64,000 nucleotides of DNA from Skermanella aerolata KACC 11604 (GTDB lineage Bacteria > Pseudomonadota > Alphaproteobacteria > Azospirillales > Azospirillaceae), in assembly GCF_000936425.1 (NCBI RefSeq), contig NZ_AVFK01000021.1, positions 62,001 through 126,000 on the forward strand. Direction: 5' to 3'. The translations under genes were made by a program, and so were the position numbers. How positions within the stretch are numbered: position 1 is the first letter of the stretch; each line of letters begins with the position of its first letter. Below the pieces are notes generated by a model, which was given only the letters and a program-made list of their open reading frames with translations, ran no database searches and had not been told where the DNA came from. Below, piece by piece: positions 28,976 to 38,722 of the stretch.

Positions 28976-31900
28976 TCAGTACTCCCACTCGTACAGCATG
29001 CCGACGCCGGCGCCCGAGTTCGTGCCGACATCGGTGCGGACCTTGAGGTTGTCGGTCAGGTCGATCTCGACCACCACCCGGCTGCCGGCTTCTCCGACCC
29101 GCTGTTCGGCGCCGACATAGACGTCTCGGGAGACATAGCGGCCAGCCGCCACGCCGGCACCCGACAGTCCTTCGCCCTCCTCGCCGCTCAGGATCTCCAA
29201 CCGGTCGATGCCCAGCGTGTTTCGGACGCTGTCTAGCACGCCGGGGCCGCCGCCGATACCGGCTAGCTGGCCGACGGACTGGGCCAGCTGGATCGCCTCG
29301 AAGGCACTGAGTTCGTTGAACGACTTGTTGAACAGGACACGGGCGATGACTTCGTCCTGGGGCAGTTCCGGGGTGGAGGTCAGGACGACCTTGGGAGACG
29401 ATGCCCGTCCGGTGACCACGACCTGGGCAGTGATGTCGGTAGCCTTGGCCGTCGCGATGACGTCCAGGACGGGGTCGGTGCTGCCGTCGCCGACGAAGTC
29501 GACGTTCGCCTGGCTGAATTCGAACCGCTTGGTCAGCAGGTCCAGCGTGCCGTTCACCAGCCTGAGCCCGCCACCGATTACCGGCTCGGCTGCGGTCCCG
29601 CCGACCGTCACGTCGGACGCCATCTCGATTTCCAGCCCGCGCCCTCGCACGAAGATCTGGTTCTGCGCCTTGACCGTCATGTCCAGCCGAAGCTGGAACG
29701 GAGAGGCTTGGGATGCCGGCTCCTCCGGCCGGATCGGAGGTCCGCCGCGGCGGTTGATCTCCTCCACCTTGATCTCCACCACGCTTGGCGGCAACTGTTC
29801 CGGTATGCGGATGTCGGCGCGCTCGATGGTGACCGGCCCTTGGAGCAAGGGGTTGTCGAGCGGTCCGGTCAGGCTCAGCAGCGTATCGATCTTCGCCGTG
29901 GCGAGGTCGATCTGGACGAGCTGAGCGTTACTGGCGCCGACGCGGATATCGAAGGCCTGTGGGTCGGTCGGATCGACATTGACGGAGCCAGAAGCCTCCA
30001 CCGCGCCGCCGCCCGGCGTCCTTCCGGCGAACTGGTCGATCGTCAGGCGCTTGCCGTCGCCGCGCAATCTCATGACGATCTCGCTGATTACCGTGCCCGC
30101 CGCCTGGTTCTCGTACCGTCCGTCGGCGATGGTGGCGTCGCCGCCCAGCTGCGGGTTGGCGAGTGAGCCGCCGGCGTTCAGGTTGATGTCCAGCCGCCCC
30201 TGCGCCCGGTCACCGGTGGTGGCGAGCAGATCGTTGAAGGTGGCCAACTGGACATTGCCGCGTAACGCCGCGCTGATCGGAGCGTTCTGCGGCATGTCCA
30301 CGGTCAGCGGCTCCTGCCGCAGCACCAGCGGCACCTCGGCCTGAAGCCTCATGTCGATGCCGCCGCGCTGGCGGGTGGCGGCGTTGCCGTCCAGAGCCAG
30401 CCTGCCGTTTCGCCAGCGGCCCGTCGTGTCGATGTCGATGCCGGTAAGGCCGGCGGCCTCTCCCCCTTCCAGCCCCATGTTGGAGACCTTGAGGTTCAAG
30501 TCGGCGCGCGGGTCGGCGATGGTGCCGGCGAAGGTCGCGTTGCCGTCCAGTTGCCCGTTTACGCCAAGGTCTGGGGCAGCCAGGGATGCCAGCGACAGCG
30601 GCACTCGTGTCAGGGTCGCGGTGCCCTCGAGAGCATTGCGGATGAGACCGGCATCGATGGCGATGCGGCCGTCTCGGCTAGCGAGCAGCAGGTTGCGCAC
30701 CTCGTAGCGGTTCGGGCCGATGGTCGCGGTGGCGGGGTTGACTAGATTGAAGGGCTGGCCGCCATAGGTGCCGTCCAGCTTGTCGAGCCGGAGCTTCTGG
30801 AGCAGGCCTTCCTGGTTGAAGCCTCCGGCCAGCGCGACCCGCGTCGGCTGGGCCGGAGACCCGGCTTTCCCGTTGGTCTGCGCCTGGAACTGCGCCTTGG
30901 CTGGAGTGCCGGACGCGGATGCGGTCAGCGACGCCAAGTCGGCACCGCCGGCGGCGATGCCCGAACTGTCGAGCTTGGCATCGAACCGCATCGCGCCCAG
31001 CGCGTCCTTCACGTCGGCGTTGAGGTTCAGCCGCCTGACCGCCAGGACGGGACCCTGGGGTCCGGTGACGGAGATGTTCTGGCCCCGCACCGTAGCCGTC
31101 GCGGCCTGCTGTCCCTTAGGATCGTCAAGCTTGACATCCAGGCGTCCGCTGCCGCCCAGGGCCTGGCCGGCCAATGCGGAGAAGACGCCGAGGTTGCGCA
31201 TGTCGCCGCCCAGCTTGCCGGACGCGGTCATACGGTCCAATGCTACCCGGATGGCTCCGGTGATGCGGTTCTGCTCCGCTCCCAGCGAAATGTCGCTCAG
31301 GTTCAGCCTTTCGCCTTCCAGCGCGAACGCTGTCTTGGCGTCAAGCGGCTGTTTGTCTACGACGGCTTGTGCCGTCAGGGTGCCGCGCGGCGAGCCCGGC
31401 AGATGGGTCGCCCGCACGGCCAGATCGGCACGCGGCACGGAACGTCCGGAAACGAGCAGGTCGCGGCCGGCCAGATCGGCCCGCACTTCCAGCGCGTCCA
31501 GAGCGCCGGAAGCGGTGCCGTCCAGCACGGTGGAGCCCGCTATCGGGGTTTGCAGCGGCTCGGCCAAGACGGCGAGACGCGGGAGGCTGGCGCGCCACTT
31601 CGCGTTGAGGGTGTTGTCCTTCAGGGCGCCCGATGCCGTCAGCGCCACGTGCTGGCCGTCGATCTTCAGGTTGGACAGATCGACCGATCCATCCGTGCCG
31701 ACGGTGACCAGTCCGACCAGATCCACCTTGCGGCCGACCAGAGCGTCGGCCGGCGGCGTGCCGGTCCGCAGATCAGTCACATCGCCGGACAAGTCGGCCC
31801 GGACTAGTGTCGCCTGATTGCCGCCGCTTAGATCGGCGTTCAGCTTTGCGGCACCTTCGAGCGGCGCACCGGCCACGCCGGCAAGTCGGGAGAGGTCCGG

Positions 31901-33739
31901 AACATCGAGGACGGCATTGCCCGCGACATCCTGGCCGAATTCGCGCACGGTGGCATGGCCGGTCAGGCTGCCGACAAGGGTATTCAGCGCCAGTTCGGTG
32001 ACGTTGACCGTCTGCGCCGCGTCGTCGCTGTCGGCAGCGAGGCGGAATGTGACGGCATCGCCTGCTATGTCGCGGATCATCTGCTGGATGGCGGGGTCGC
32101 CGCTGTCCAGGCCGGTGAGGTCGGCGGTCGCGGTTCCGCGCAGCGTCTGACCGCCTTCCTCCATGGCAAGGTCGGTGCGAACGGTGAAGGCTCCGGAGAT
32201 CGGAACGTCCGGCAGCTTGGCGAGATCCGGTACGTCGAGGCCTACTTGGGCGCCGACCGCCTTTCCCCATTCACGGACGAGGGCCGTGGCCGTGGCGGCT
32301 CCAGCGGCGGTGTCCGCCCTCAACTCGTCAACGCGGATCTCTCCGGTGCCGGGCGTGACCACGGCGTTGCCGGCGATCTTCACCTCCGGGCCTGCTACCT
32401 GCGCCACACGCGGGTCGCCGGCCATGGTCGGGTTGGTCAGGCCGCCGTTCAGCGTCACGGCCACCGTCGATCCGGCCTCATCCAACGGACCGGAGGGCAC
32501 GGCGCGGAGTTGCAGGGCGACGCTGTCCACCGCCGCCTGCACGGCATCGATCTTGTCGGCGGCGAGTTCGGCCGTGATCGTCGGAGCGTTGACCGGGCCG
32601 GCGGCCTTGCCGGACAGCCGCACGTTCTGCCAGCTCACGTCGGGAGCCAGCGCCCGCAGGGAGGAGTCGGCTCCTGCCTCGACCACATAATCGAAGTCCA
32701 GTTCCTGCGGGTCGAAGCGATAGGCGCCGGAAAGGTTCAGGGTCCCGGCGGCCATTGTCACGCGCGCGGGTGTGAGGGCGATCTGGCGGTTCGGGTCGAT
32801 CGCGGCTTCCGCCTGAAACCCCACGCTGTCGCCGACGATCTGGGCCGTCTGCGGATCGAGCATGCGGGAGAAGGCGGTGTCGCCACGGATCGTCATGCCG
32901 TAGCCTTGGCCGCCTTCCGCGACCTGGATGCCCCGGATGTTGGCGTCGGCTCCTATCCGGGCGATATCGCCGGCATTGCCGTCCAGCCTGCCGTCCCAGC
33001 CCGAAAGCGGACCGGAGCCACGCAAGGCGACGTTGACCGGCGGCAGTCCCGGAATGCTGGCCGTCCTGGCGATCACACCGCCTTCCGGTTCCTCCACCGT
33101 CAGGTCCAGGTCGAGTTGTTCGGTGCCGGGCGCGTAGTCCATCGCCAACCTGGCGCCGCCCGGCTTGTCCAGCCGGTCAATCTTGAGGTTGGCGGCGACA
33201 CCGTCCTCGGCGCGTCCCAATTTGGCGCTGCCGTCGATCGTCAGGCTGGCGGCCTCGCCGCCGAGGACCGGCGCGCCGAGATCGAGCTTCTTCACCGCCA
33301 GCCGCTGGAGATCCAGCCCGACCGGCAAATTGGGAAGCTGGGGCAGGCTGAAGGGTTCGTCGCTGGGCGGAGGTTGGGGCTGGCTTGCCGGCAGGCGTTC
33401 GAGCGTCATGTGGTTGACGTCGAGGCCGCTGATCCGGAACTCGCGGCGGAACAGGGCGCCGGCCGCCCAGTCGAGTTTCGCCTGATCGATGTTCAGCCAG
33501 ACGCCGTTGTCGTCGGCGATGGCGAGATCGTAGATCGTTACGTCCAGGCTCCAACTCGAACTGACCCGGCCGATGGTGACGGTGCGCCCGGGACCGCTGA
33601 GCAAGCCCTGGATCTGGCGCGTCACCCAGCCGGGATCGTTGTGTTCCGATTCCTCCTGGGCGATGACGGCACCCGACGCGCCCGCTACCAGCCCTGCGAG
33701 CATCAGCGCCGCACCCCACCGGCGAATCCGAACTTCCAT
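28976..33739 (-). CDS. tamB: TamB-like translocation and assembly module protein (DUF490)
   Basis: The 1587-residue protein has an N-terminal signal anchor (WGAALMLAGLVAGASGAVIA), a very long repetitive beta-rich body with many DISG/VDG-like beta-taco repeats, and the conserved C-terminal DUF490 domain (VVVTGRASSPKVVLTSTPEL, LPQDEVIARVLFNKSFNELS, ending VGMLYEWEY). TamB spans the periplasm and takes part in outer-membrane protein assembly or anterograde phospholipid transport. In many proteobacteria tamA, encoding an Omp85 protein, lies directly upstream, but here the upstream gene is a divergent lipase, so any tamA must be elsewhere. Length is within the family range. Confidence 0.93.
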   Translation of the reverse strand: MEVRIRRWGAALMLAGLVAGASGAVIAQEESEHNDPGWVTRQIQGLLSGPGRTVTIGRVSSSWSLDVTIYDLAIADDNGVWLNIDQAKLDWAAGALFRREFRISGLDVNHMTLERLPASQPQPPPSDEPFSLPQLPNLPVGLDLQRLAVKKLDLGAPVLGGEAASLTIDGSAKLGRAEDGVAANLKIDRLDKPGGARLAMDYAPGTEQLDLDLTVEEPEGGVIARTASIPGLPPVNVALRGSGPLSGWDGRLDGNAGDIARIGADANIRGIQVAEGGQGYGMTIRGDTAFSRMLDPQTAQIVGDSVGFQAEAAIDPNRQIALTPARVTMAAGTLNLSGAYRFDPQELDFDYVVEAGADSSLRALAPDVSWQNVRLSGKAAGPVNAPTITAELAADKIDAVQAAVDSVALQLRAVPSGPLDEAGSTVAVTLNGGLTNPTMAGDPRVAQVAGPEVKIAGNAVVTPGTGEIRVDELRADTAAGAATATALVREWGKAVGAQVGLDVPDLAKLPDVPISGAFTVRTDLAMEEGGQTLRGTATADLTGLDSGDPAIQQMIRDIAGDAVTFRLAADSDDAAQTVNVTELALNTLVGSLTGHATVREFGQDVAGNAVLDVPDLSRLAGVAGAPLEGAAKLNADLSGGNQATLVRADLSGDVTDLRTGTPPADALVGRKVDLVGLVTVGTDGSVDLSNLKIDGQHVALTASGALKDNTLNAKWRASLPRLAVLAEPLQTPIAGSTVLDGTASGALDALEVRADLAGRDLLVSGRSVPRADLAVRATHLPGSPRGTLTAQAVVDKQPLDAKTAFALEGERLNLSDISLGAEQNRITGAIRVALDRMTASGKLGGDMRNLGVFSALAGQALGGSGRLDVKLDDPKGQQAATATVRGQNISVTGPQGPVLAVRRLNLNADVKDALGAMRFDAKLDSSGIAAGGADLASLTASASGTPAKAQFQAQTNGKAGSPAQPTRVALAGGFNQEGLLQKLRLDKLDGTYGGQPFNLVNPATATIGPNRYEVRNLLLASRDGRIAIDAGLIRNALEGTATLTRVPLSLASLAAPDLGVNGQLDGNATFAGTIADPRADLNLKVSNMGLEGGEAAGLTGIDIDTTGRWRNGRLALDGNAATRQRGGIDMRLQAEVPLVLRQEPLTVDMPQNAPISAALRGNVQLATFNDLLATTGDRAQGRLDINLNAGGSLANPQLGGDATIADGRYENQAAGTVISEIVMRLRGDGKRLTIDQFAGRTPGGGAVEASGSVNVDPTDPQAFDIRVGASNAQLVQIDLATAKIDTLLSLTGPLDNPLLQGPVTIERADIRIPEQLPPSVVEIKVEEINRRGGPPIRPEEPASQASPFQLRLDMTVKAQNQIFVRGRGLEIEMASDVTVGGTAAEPVIGGGLRLVNGTLDLLTKRFEFSQANVDFVGDGSTDPVLDVIATAKATDITAQVVVTGRASSPKVVLTSTPELPQDEVIARVLFNKSFNELSAFEAIQLAQSVGQLAGIGGGPGVLDSVRNTLGIDRLEILSGEEGEGLSGAGVAAGRYVSRDVYVGAEQRVGEAGSRVVVEIDLTDNLKVRTDVGTNSGAGVGMLYEWEY

Positions 33740-33885
33740 GTAACTAAGCCTTCGCGATTACGGACTTTTCGAGCTTTGGACCCTGGTTTGAAACCCCCAG
33801 TCAAACACCTGAGGGCAGTGGATGTGCCCAAATCCACGTTCCGCTTGTTAACGGGGGCGGACAGCGCCTAGCCCCGGGGAGCAGC

Positions 33886-34755
33886 ATGACACGTCCGATC
33901 TCTTGGATCATCACTACGGTATTTATTATGTGTGCAGCCTTCAATCCAGCCAGTTCGGACGCTCAGGAAACCCGGTTCGACACCGTTACCGTGTTCGGCG
34001 ACAGTCTGTCCGATACCGGAAACGCCGCGGGAGCGCGTTTCAGCAACGGCCCGGTCTGGGTTGAACATATTGCCCGTCATTTCAATCTCAGCGTTGATCC
34101 CGTTGCGTCCGGCGGCACCAACTATGCGGTCGGCGGCGCTCGGGCCTATGAACCGGGAAGTCCCTACAACTTGCGTGCCCAGGTCGATGAATGGCTTCGG
34201 CAGGAGCCGGAGCGCGAAACCGTCGAACGGTCCCTCTTCATCGTCTACGGCGGCGCCAACGACCTTCTGGCCGCCGTCTACGGACAGGACCCCGTGGTGC
34301 TGGCGATGAACGCGGTGAGGGCGCTGGGCACGATCGCCGACGATCTTGCCTCCGCCGGAGCACGCCATATCCTGTTCGCCAACCTGCCGGATCTGGCCAA
34401 GGTGCCGGCGGTGCGTCAGTACGGCCCCGGGGTGGGGCAGGTCGCGACGCGGACCACCTCCGGCTTCAACGAGGCGCTCAAGCAGACCCTGGACGGGGTC
34501 GAGGCGCGCCATGACGTCCGCATACTCCGGCTCGACGTCTTCAGCCTGACCGAGCGCGTGTTTCGCGATCCGGCGGTGCTGGGCGTGCCCGGCATCGACC
34601 TAACCACGCCTTGCCAGACCAATGGCCGCGTCTGTTCCGATCCCGACCGGCGGTTGTTCTGGGACCACGTCCACCCGACGGCCTTCACCCACGCGCGGCT
34701 GGCCCGCGCAGCACTGGAGGCGCTTGACGGGAGCGGCCGGAGCGGCGGCCTGTGA
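33886..34755 (+). CDS. Secreted GDSL/SGNH lipase-esterase
   Basis: This 289-residue protein has a signal peptide (MTRPISWIITTVFIMCAAF, cleavage near SSDA). All four SGNH blocks are intact: Ser in VFGDSLSDTGNA, Gly in GGTNYAVGGA, Asn in YGGANDLL and Asp-His in WDHVHPT. The arrangement resembles the GDSL lipases of the autotransporter and thermolabile-haemolysin type, without a transporter domain. It would hydrolyse esters or lipids in the periplasm or outside. It is divergent from tamB across 146 bp; the following permease gene is close enough to be co-transcribed. Confidence 0.9.
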   Translation: MTRPISWIITTVFIMCAAFNPASSDAQETRFDTVTVFGDSLSDTGNAAGARFSNGPVWVEHIARHFNLSVDPVASGGTNYAVGGARAYEPGSPYNLRAQVDEWLRQEPERETVERSLFIVYGGANDLLAAVYGQDPVVLAMNAVRALGTIADDLASAGARHILFANLPDLAKVPAVRQYGPGVGQVATRTTSGFNEALKQTLDGVEARHDVRILRLDVFSLTERVFRDPAVLGVPGIDLTTPCQTNGRVCSDPDRRLFWDHVHPTAFTHARLARAALEALDGSGRSGGL

Positions 34756-34797
34756 GTGTGTGCCCATTGCGGCGATGCCCGCGGCTGGCGGACTGAC

Positions 34798-35901
34798 ATG
34801 GACCAGAAGCCGGACATCGTGAACAACATCGTCATAACGGACGAGACGGGCTCCAGAATCCCGACCTGGGCGCGCATCCTGATCTGGGTGCTGGTGATCT
34901 CCGCCGGGATCGCCCTGGTCGTGCTGCTGGGCCGGACCCTGGTGCCGTTCATCGTGGGTGCGGGCATGGCCTTCATCTTCGATCCTCTGGCCGGCTGGCT
35001 GGCGCGCAAGGGCATCCGGCGCGGATGGGCGGCCCTGCTGGTCACGCTGGTCACGTTCGGCGTCCTGGCCGGATGCCTCGCCCTGCTGCTGCCGGTTCTG
35101 CTGGAGCAGGCGACCGAATTCGCCGAGCGGTTGCCCGACCTGCTGACCAAGGCCCGGATCATGCTGACCGGCGCCACCGCCCAGGTTCCGGGGGCGGAGG
35201 TGCTTCAGGACGCGGATCTGCTGCGCCAGATGGCGCAAAGGACGGGCGAGTGGCTTCAGCAATCGGCCGGCGACCTGCTGGGCTTCGCCGCCACGCTGTT
35301 CGACATCGGGCTGCTGCTGGTGCTGACTCCCGTCGTGACCTTCTACCTGCTGCGCGACTGGCACCCGGTTGTGCGGCAGTTGAAGCGGCTGGTGCCCCGC
35401 CAGTCGCGCAAGGTCGTGTTCGAGCTGGTGTCCGAGATGACGTACCGGCTGGCCGGATACTTGCGCGGGATGGCGATGAGCGCGCTGATTCAGGCGGTGA
35501 TCCACGCGGTCGGACTGACCCTGGTCGGCTTAAACTTCGGCATCCTGATCGGCGTGCTGACCGGCGTGCTGGTGTTCGTGCCGGTGGTCGGCAACATCGT
35601 CATGTTCATTGCCGCCATCACCGTGGCGCTGGTCCAGTTCGACGGCTGGCTGGAGCCGGCACTGGTCGTGCTGATCTATGCCGGCAGCAACGTCCTGGAA
35701 ACCAGCGTTCTCGAGCCCGTCCTGGTCGGCAACCGCACCAACCTGCACCCCGTCTGGGTCATCTTCGCCCTGCTGGTCGGCGGCAGCCTGTTCGGATTGG
35801 TCGGAGCGCTGCTGGCGCTGCCGGGCGCCACCGTCATCGCCGTGCTGATCCGCTATGCCGTGGACAAGTACGTCCACAGCCGGCACTACGAAGAGTTGTG
35901 A
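34798..35901 (+). CDS. AI-2E/PerM family membrane transporter
   Basis: The 367-residue protein has about eight membrane helices and family motifs: an N-terminal helix pair, VTFYLLRDWHPVVRQL, and ETSVLEPVLVGNRTNLHPVWVIFALL near the C-terminus. I chose the ATG at 34798 (MDQKPDIVNN) because the upstream frame MCAHCGDARGW lacks support. Members export small molecules or Na+; the substrate here is unknown. It is 42 bp downstream of the lipase gene and ends 7 bp from the convergent SH3-like gene. Confidence 0.9.
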   Translation: MDQKPDIVNNIVITDETGSRIPTWARILIWVLVISAGIALVVLLGRTLVPFIVGAGMAFIFDPLAGWLARKGIRRGWAALLVTLVTFGVLAGCLALLLPVLLEQATEFAERLPDLLTKARIMLTGATAQVPGAEVLQDADLLRQMAQRTGEWLQQSAGDLLGFAATLFDIGLLLVLTPVVTFYLLRDWHPVVRQLKRLVPRQSRKVVFELVSEMTYRLAGYLRGMAMSALIQAVIHAVGLTLVGLNFGILIGVLTGVLVFVPVVGNIVMFIAAITVALVQFDGWLEPALVVLIYAGSNVLETSVLEPVLVGNRTNLHPVWVIFALLVGGSLFGLVGALLALPGATVIAVLIRYAVDKYVHSRHYEEL

Positions 35902-35908
35902 TGCCGCT

Positions 35909-36781
35909 TCAGAACGCCTGAACCTCGACCACCCAGCAGTCCAGCATGCGCTGGGCCAGCGCCACGCACATGTTGTTGACGCCCTGCCGGTCGAGCGGGC
36001 CGAAGGCGAGGGCGAAGGTTACGGCGCTGCGTCCGATCACCGGATAGATGAAGCGGGTATAGGGAGCGTATTGCTGTCCGGCCGCCGCGATGAAATCGGT
36101 CCAGGCGTGCTCGGCCTCCACCGGGGTCAGGTAGTCGCCGATGCGCGCCGCGTAGAAGTTCCGCGCCGGTCCGCTGCCCGAGAAGTCGTAGTCGTGGACG
36201 CCGATGATCGGCGCCAGCCGCTCGGGCGGCAGAGTGATGCTGGCGATGCTGTCGGACGACAGGCGCGCCTTGCCGTCCTGCACGTCGAGCAGGCCGAGCA
36301 CGGCTCCGCGCTCCAACTTGGCTTCGCGCTTCTTACCGTCGCGTATCTCCATCCCGGCGGCCGGCTCGGTCAGGACGTGGGTGCCGCGCAGGACGCCGTT
36401 GGGGAAGGTCCAGCGCTGCCGTCCGACGACGGCGGCCCTTCCGGAGACTTCACGAGCGATGAAGATGCTGTCCAGGCTGTCGCTCGGCACATAGCCGATG
36501 TCGCGGCCGCCCAGCCCGATCTGGGTCCAAGACGGCATCCTGCGCGGCGTGCCGAATGCCGCGACCACCTTGCCCTTGGGCAGCGACATGACGACCCGGC
36601 TGTCCGCACTGGCGGAAACCAGAACGTCGACGTCGCGGTTCAGGATCGTCTCGCCCGTCTGCGGCTTGCCGAGATTGGGACCGCCCTGGGCCGCCGCCGG
36701 GGCGGGAGCGACGGCAGGCCAACCCAGCGTCACGGCCAGCACGAGGCAAAGGAGGACCAGCGGCTTAGGCAGATTCTGCAT
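35909..36781 (-). CDS. Exported protein with bacterial SH3-like domains
   Basis: This 290-residue protein has a signal peptide (LVLLCLVLAVTLGWPAVAPA, cleavage near AAAQG). It then contains an SH3b-like repeat region (NRDVDVLVSASADSRVVMSL, followed by WTQIGLGGRDIGYVPSDSLD) and a second part ending YPVIGRSAVTFALAFGPL, DCWVVEVQAF. The ATG at 36781 is preceded by GGGGAACG. It probably binds cell wall or other periplasmic polymers; no catalytic motif is visible. It is divergent from an HtrA-like protease, with an inverted repeat between them. Confidence 0.7.
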   Translation of the reverse strand: MQNLPKPLVLLCLVLAVTLGWPAVAPAPAAAQGGPNLGKPQTGETILNRDVDVLVSASADSRVVMSLPKGKVVAAFGTPRRMPSWTQIGLGGRDIGYVPSDSLDSIFIAREVSGRAAVVGRQRWTFPNGVLRGTHVLTEPAAGMEIRDGKKREAKLERGAVLGLLDVQDGKARLSSDSIASITLPPERLAPIIGVHDYDFSGSGPARNFYAARIGDYLTPVEAEHAWTDFIAAAGQQYAPYTRFIYPVIGRSAVTFALAFGPLDRQGVNNMCVALAQRMLDCWVVEVQAF

Positions 36782-36854
36782 CGCGTTCCCCAGTGTATCG
36801 GGCAAATCCTGCCGGTACCGATCGGTCCATATCTCTAAAATGCACGGTATTCCG

Positions 36855-36879
36855 CCAATGGCATGGGCCTTGCCATTGG
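36855..36879. promoter_or_regulatory. Perfect 9-bp inverted repeat between SH3-like and protease genes
   Basis: CCAATGGCA (36855-36863) and TGCCATTGG (36871-36879) form a perfect inverted repeat with a 7-bp spacer. It sits 74 bp upstream of the SH3-like start and 55 bp upstream of the protease start. It could be an operator for the divergent pair or an mRNA hairpin; no regulator gene is adjacent. Confidence 0.5.
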
Positions 36880-36933
36880 TATGGCGAACCATGCGTCGGG
36901 AAAGTCCCCGACGGCGCCTTGCCGGAGACGACC

Positions 36934-37932
36934 ATGAGCAGCTTACTGAACACCGGATTGTTGGGGGCGGCTTTCGGAGCCTGCATATGCTGGAGCGGTC
37001 CGGTCACGGCTGCCGTCGTCTGTGCCACGCCGGGGCAGGACGCCGACCCCGTCGCCCTGTTCGACATGGTGGCGCCGTCTGTCGTGACCATCGAAGCGAC
37101 ATCGGACGGCGACAGGATGGTCGGGACCGGCTTCCTGTGGGACCGCTCCGGCCATGTCGTGACCAACGAACACGTCATCCGGTCGGGCAAGCAGCTTACC
37201 ATACGCTTTTCCGATGGACGTGCCGTCCGCCCCTCGACGATCTCCGTCGCGGCGCATCTGGACGTCGCGGTGCTCCTGGCCGATACGAGGGAGGCGCCGC
37301 CGGTCAGCCATGGGGCCGCCGGCAGGCTGGGCATGGGCCAAAGGGTCTTTGCGATCGGCAATCCATACGGATCGGGGGTAAGCCTAAGCCGGGGCACCAT
37401 CAGCGGACTGGACCGGCCGGTCGATCTCGGCGGCGGCAGACGGATCGACAACGCGATCCAGACCGATGCCAGCCTCAATCCCGGCAATTCCGGCGGACCG
37501 CTGATCGATGCGCGAGGCTGTCTGGTCGGCATGGCGACCGCCCTCGTCGTGCCGTCGGCCGGAGAGCCGAACGTCGGGTTCGCGGTGCCGGTCGACCTTC
37601 TGGAGCGCACGGTCGCCCGTCTGATCGAACCCGGCGTCCGGAAAGTCTCCGACGTGGCACCGGATGCGTCCGGCACCACCGCGCTCGGCATCCTGGCGGA
37701 AGATGCCAGACCCGGCATCCGCGTGCTGAAGGTCATGCCCGGATCACGCGCCGCGACCCTGGGGGCGAAGCCCGGCGATCTGATCACCCATGCCGATGAC
37801 CGGCCGGTCAACAGCGTCGCGGCTCTGACCGCGCACCTGAAGCGCCGAGGGGCCGACGGCATGCGCCTGACGTTCCTGCGCGGCAAGGAGAGCCGCACCG
37901 TCGAAGTTCTCCTGGCCTCCACCAGCTTGTGA
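36934..37932 (+). CDS. HtrA/DegP-like S1C serine protease with one PDZ domain
   Basis: The 332-residue exported protease has a complete catalytic triad: His in VVTNEHVIRSG, Asp in AHLDVAVLLAD and Ser in NPGNSGGPLIDA. One C-terminal PDZ domain (about residues 235-325, GIRVLKVMPGSRAATLGAKP) follows. The signal peptide starts at the ATG at 36934, with GGAG upstream; a longer in-frame opening from 36793 runs through the promoter region and is unlikely. With one PDZ domain and this length it resembles DegS-type or reduced HtrA proteases acting in periplasmic quality control. Confidence 0.9.
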   Translation: MSSLLNTGLLGAAFGACICWSGPVTAAVVCATPGQDADPVALFDMVAPSVVTIEATSDGDRMVGTGFLWDRSGHVVTNEHVIRSGKQLTIRFSDGRAVRPSTISVAAHLDVAVLLADTREAPPVSHGAAGRLGMGQRVFAIGNPYGSGVSLSRGTISGLDRPVDLGGGRRIDNAIQTDASLNPGNSGGPLIDARGCLVGMATALVVPSAGEPNVGFAVPVDLLERTVARLIEPGVRKVSDVAPDASGTTALGILAEDARPGIRVLKVMPGSRAATLGAKPGDLITHADDRPVNSVAALTAHLKRRGADGMRLTFLRGKESRTVEVLLASTSL

Positions 37933-37936
37933 GGCG

Positions 37937-38722
37937 TCACGGTTTCGGCTCCAGCATGACGATGGTCGGCAGCCGGACGGTGAAGGTGATCGGTTCGGGC
38001 GCCGGCTGGGAGGAGGCCGGGACCGGCGCCTGCTGCTGCGGTGCCGCGCCGAACGGAGTTATCGGGACGATGGCTGTGTAGCCGGGATTGGCCTGGGCAA
38101 CCGGCGGCAGACCCAACGCCATCGACGGGGAGCCGGTCGGCGCCACGGCTTCCACTGCCGGGGCCTGGGCTTGAACAGGCTTCCTTGGCGGGACGGGCGG
38201 AACGAATACCGGGGGAGTGTACGGCGTCACCTTCGCCACGGCCGGCATCATCGGAGCCGGCGGCGGTGCATAAGCCGGTGCGCCCGCCGGAGGTCCCACT
38301 ATCGGCGCCGGCTTCGGCGGAAGTACCGGAACGCTGGCGATCAGCCGCGAGGAACCCGGAGTCGGGGCGCCGTAATGTACCGGCGTAATGCCAACGGCGA
38401 TCGATCCGGCGCCGGGCGGTGTCGGCGCCGGCGGAGCGTTGCTCGCTGGCGGCGGCAGGTCCATCGGCATGATGTCAACGACGGGAGGCGGCGGCATCGC
38501 GGCCGGGGCCGTCGTGGGGGCCGGCATGGGTGCTGATGGAGGTTTGGCTTCGGCGGCCTTCGCCGGAGCCTTCTTCCGCGCCTTGGCAGGCGCCGCCGGG
38601 GCATCCTTCCCCTTAGCCGGAGCAGGAGCCGGTGTTGCCGGCTGCTGGGCCAGCGCTTCGTGCCGAAGCGCCGGTACCGTGGCGGTCGCTAAGGCGGCGA
38701 TCAGGAGAAGCGTGTATCTCAT
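37937..38722 (-). CDS. Pro/Ala-rich exported protein of unknown function
   Basis: This 261-residue protein has a signal peptide (MRYTLLLIAALATATVPAL) followed by a low-complexity body dominated by Pro, Ala and Lys (APAKGKDAPAAPAKARKKAP) and a short ordered C-terminus (PITFTVRLPTIVMLEPKP). The ATG overlaps the stop of the upstream lipoprotein gene (ATGA). Pro/Ala/Lys tracts of this kind often span the periplasm or cell wall. Antisense frames here are compositional shadows. No family is recognised. Confidence 0.65.
   Translation of the reverse strand: MRYTLLLIAALATATVPALRHEALAQQPATPAPAPAKGKDAPAAPAKARKKAPAKAAEAKPPSAPMPAPTTAPAAMPPPPVVDIMPMDLPPPASNAPPAPTPPGAGSIAVGITPVHYGAPTPGSSRLIASVPVLPPKPAPIVGPPAGAPAYAPPPAPMMPAVAKVTPYTPPVFVPPVPPRKPVQAQAPAVEAVAPTGSPSMALGLPPVAQANPGYTAIVPITPFGAAPQQQAPVPASSQPAPEPITFTVRLPTIVMLEPKP

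Noticed and set aside
31955-33871. 638-codon plus-strand frame inside tamB
   Set aside because: No domains, Arg/Gly/His-rich, antisense to an unmistakable TamB protein.
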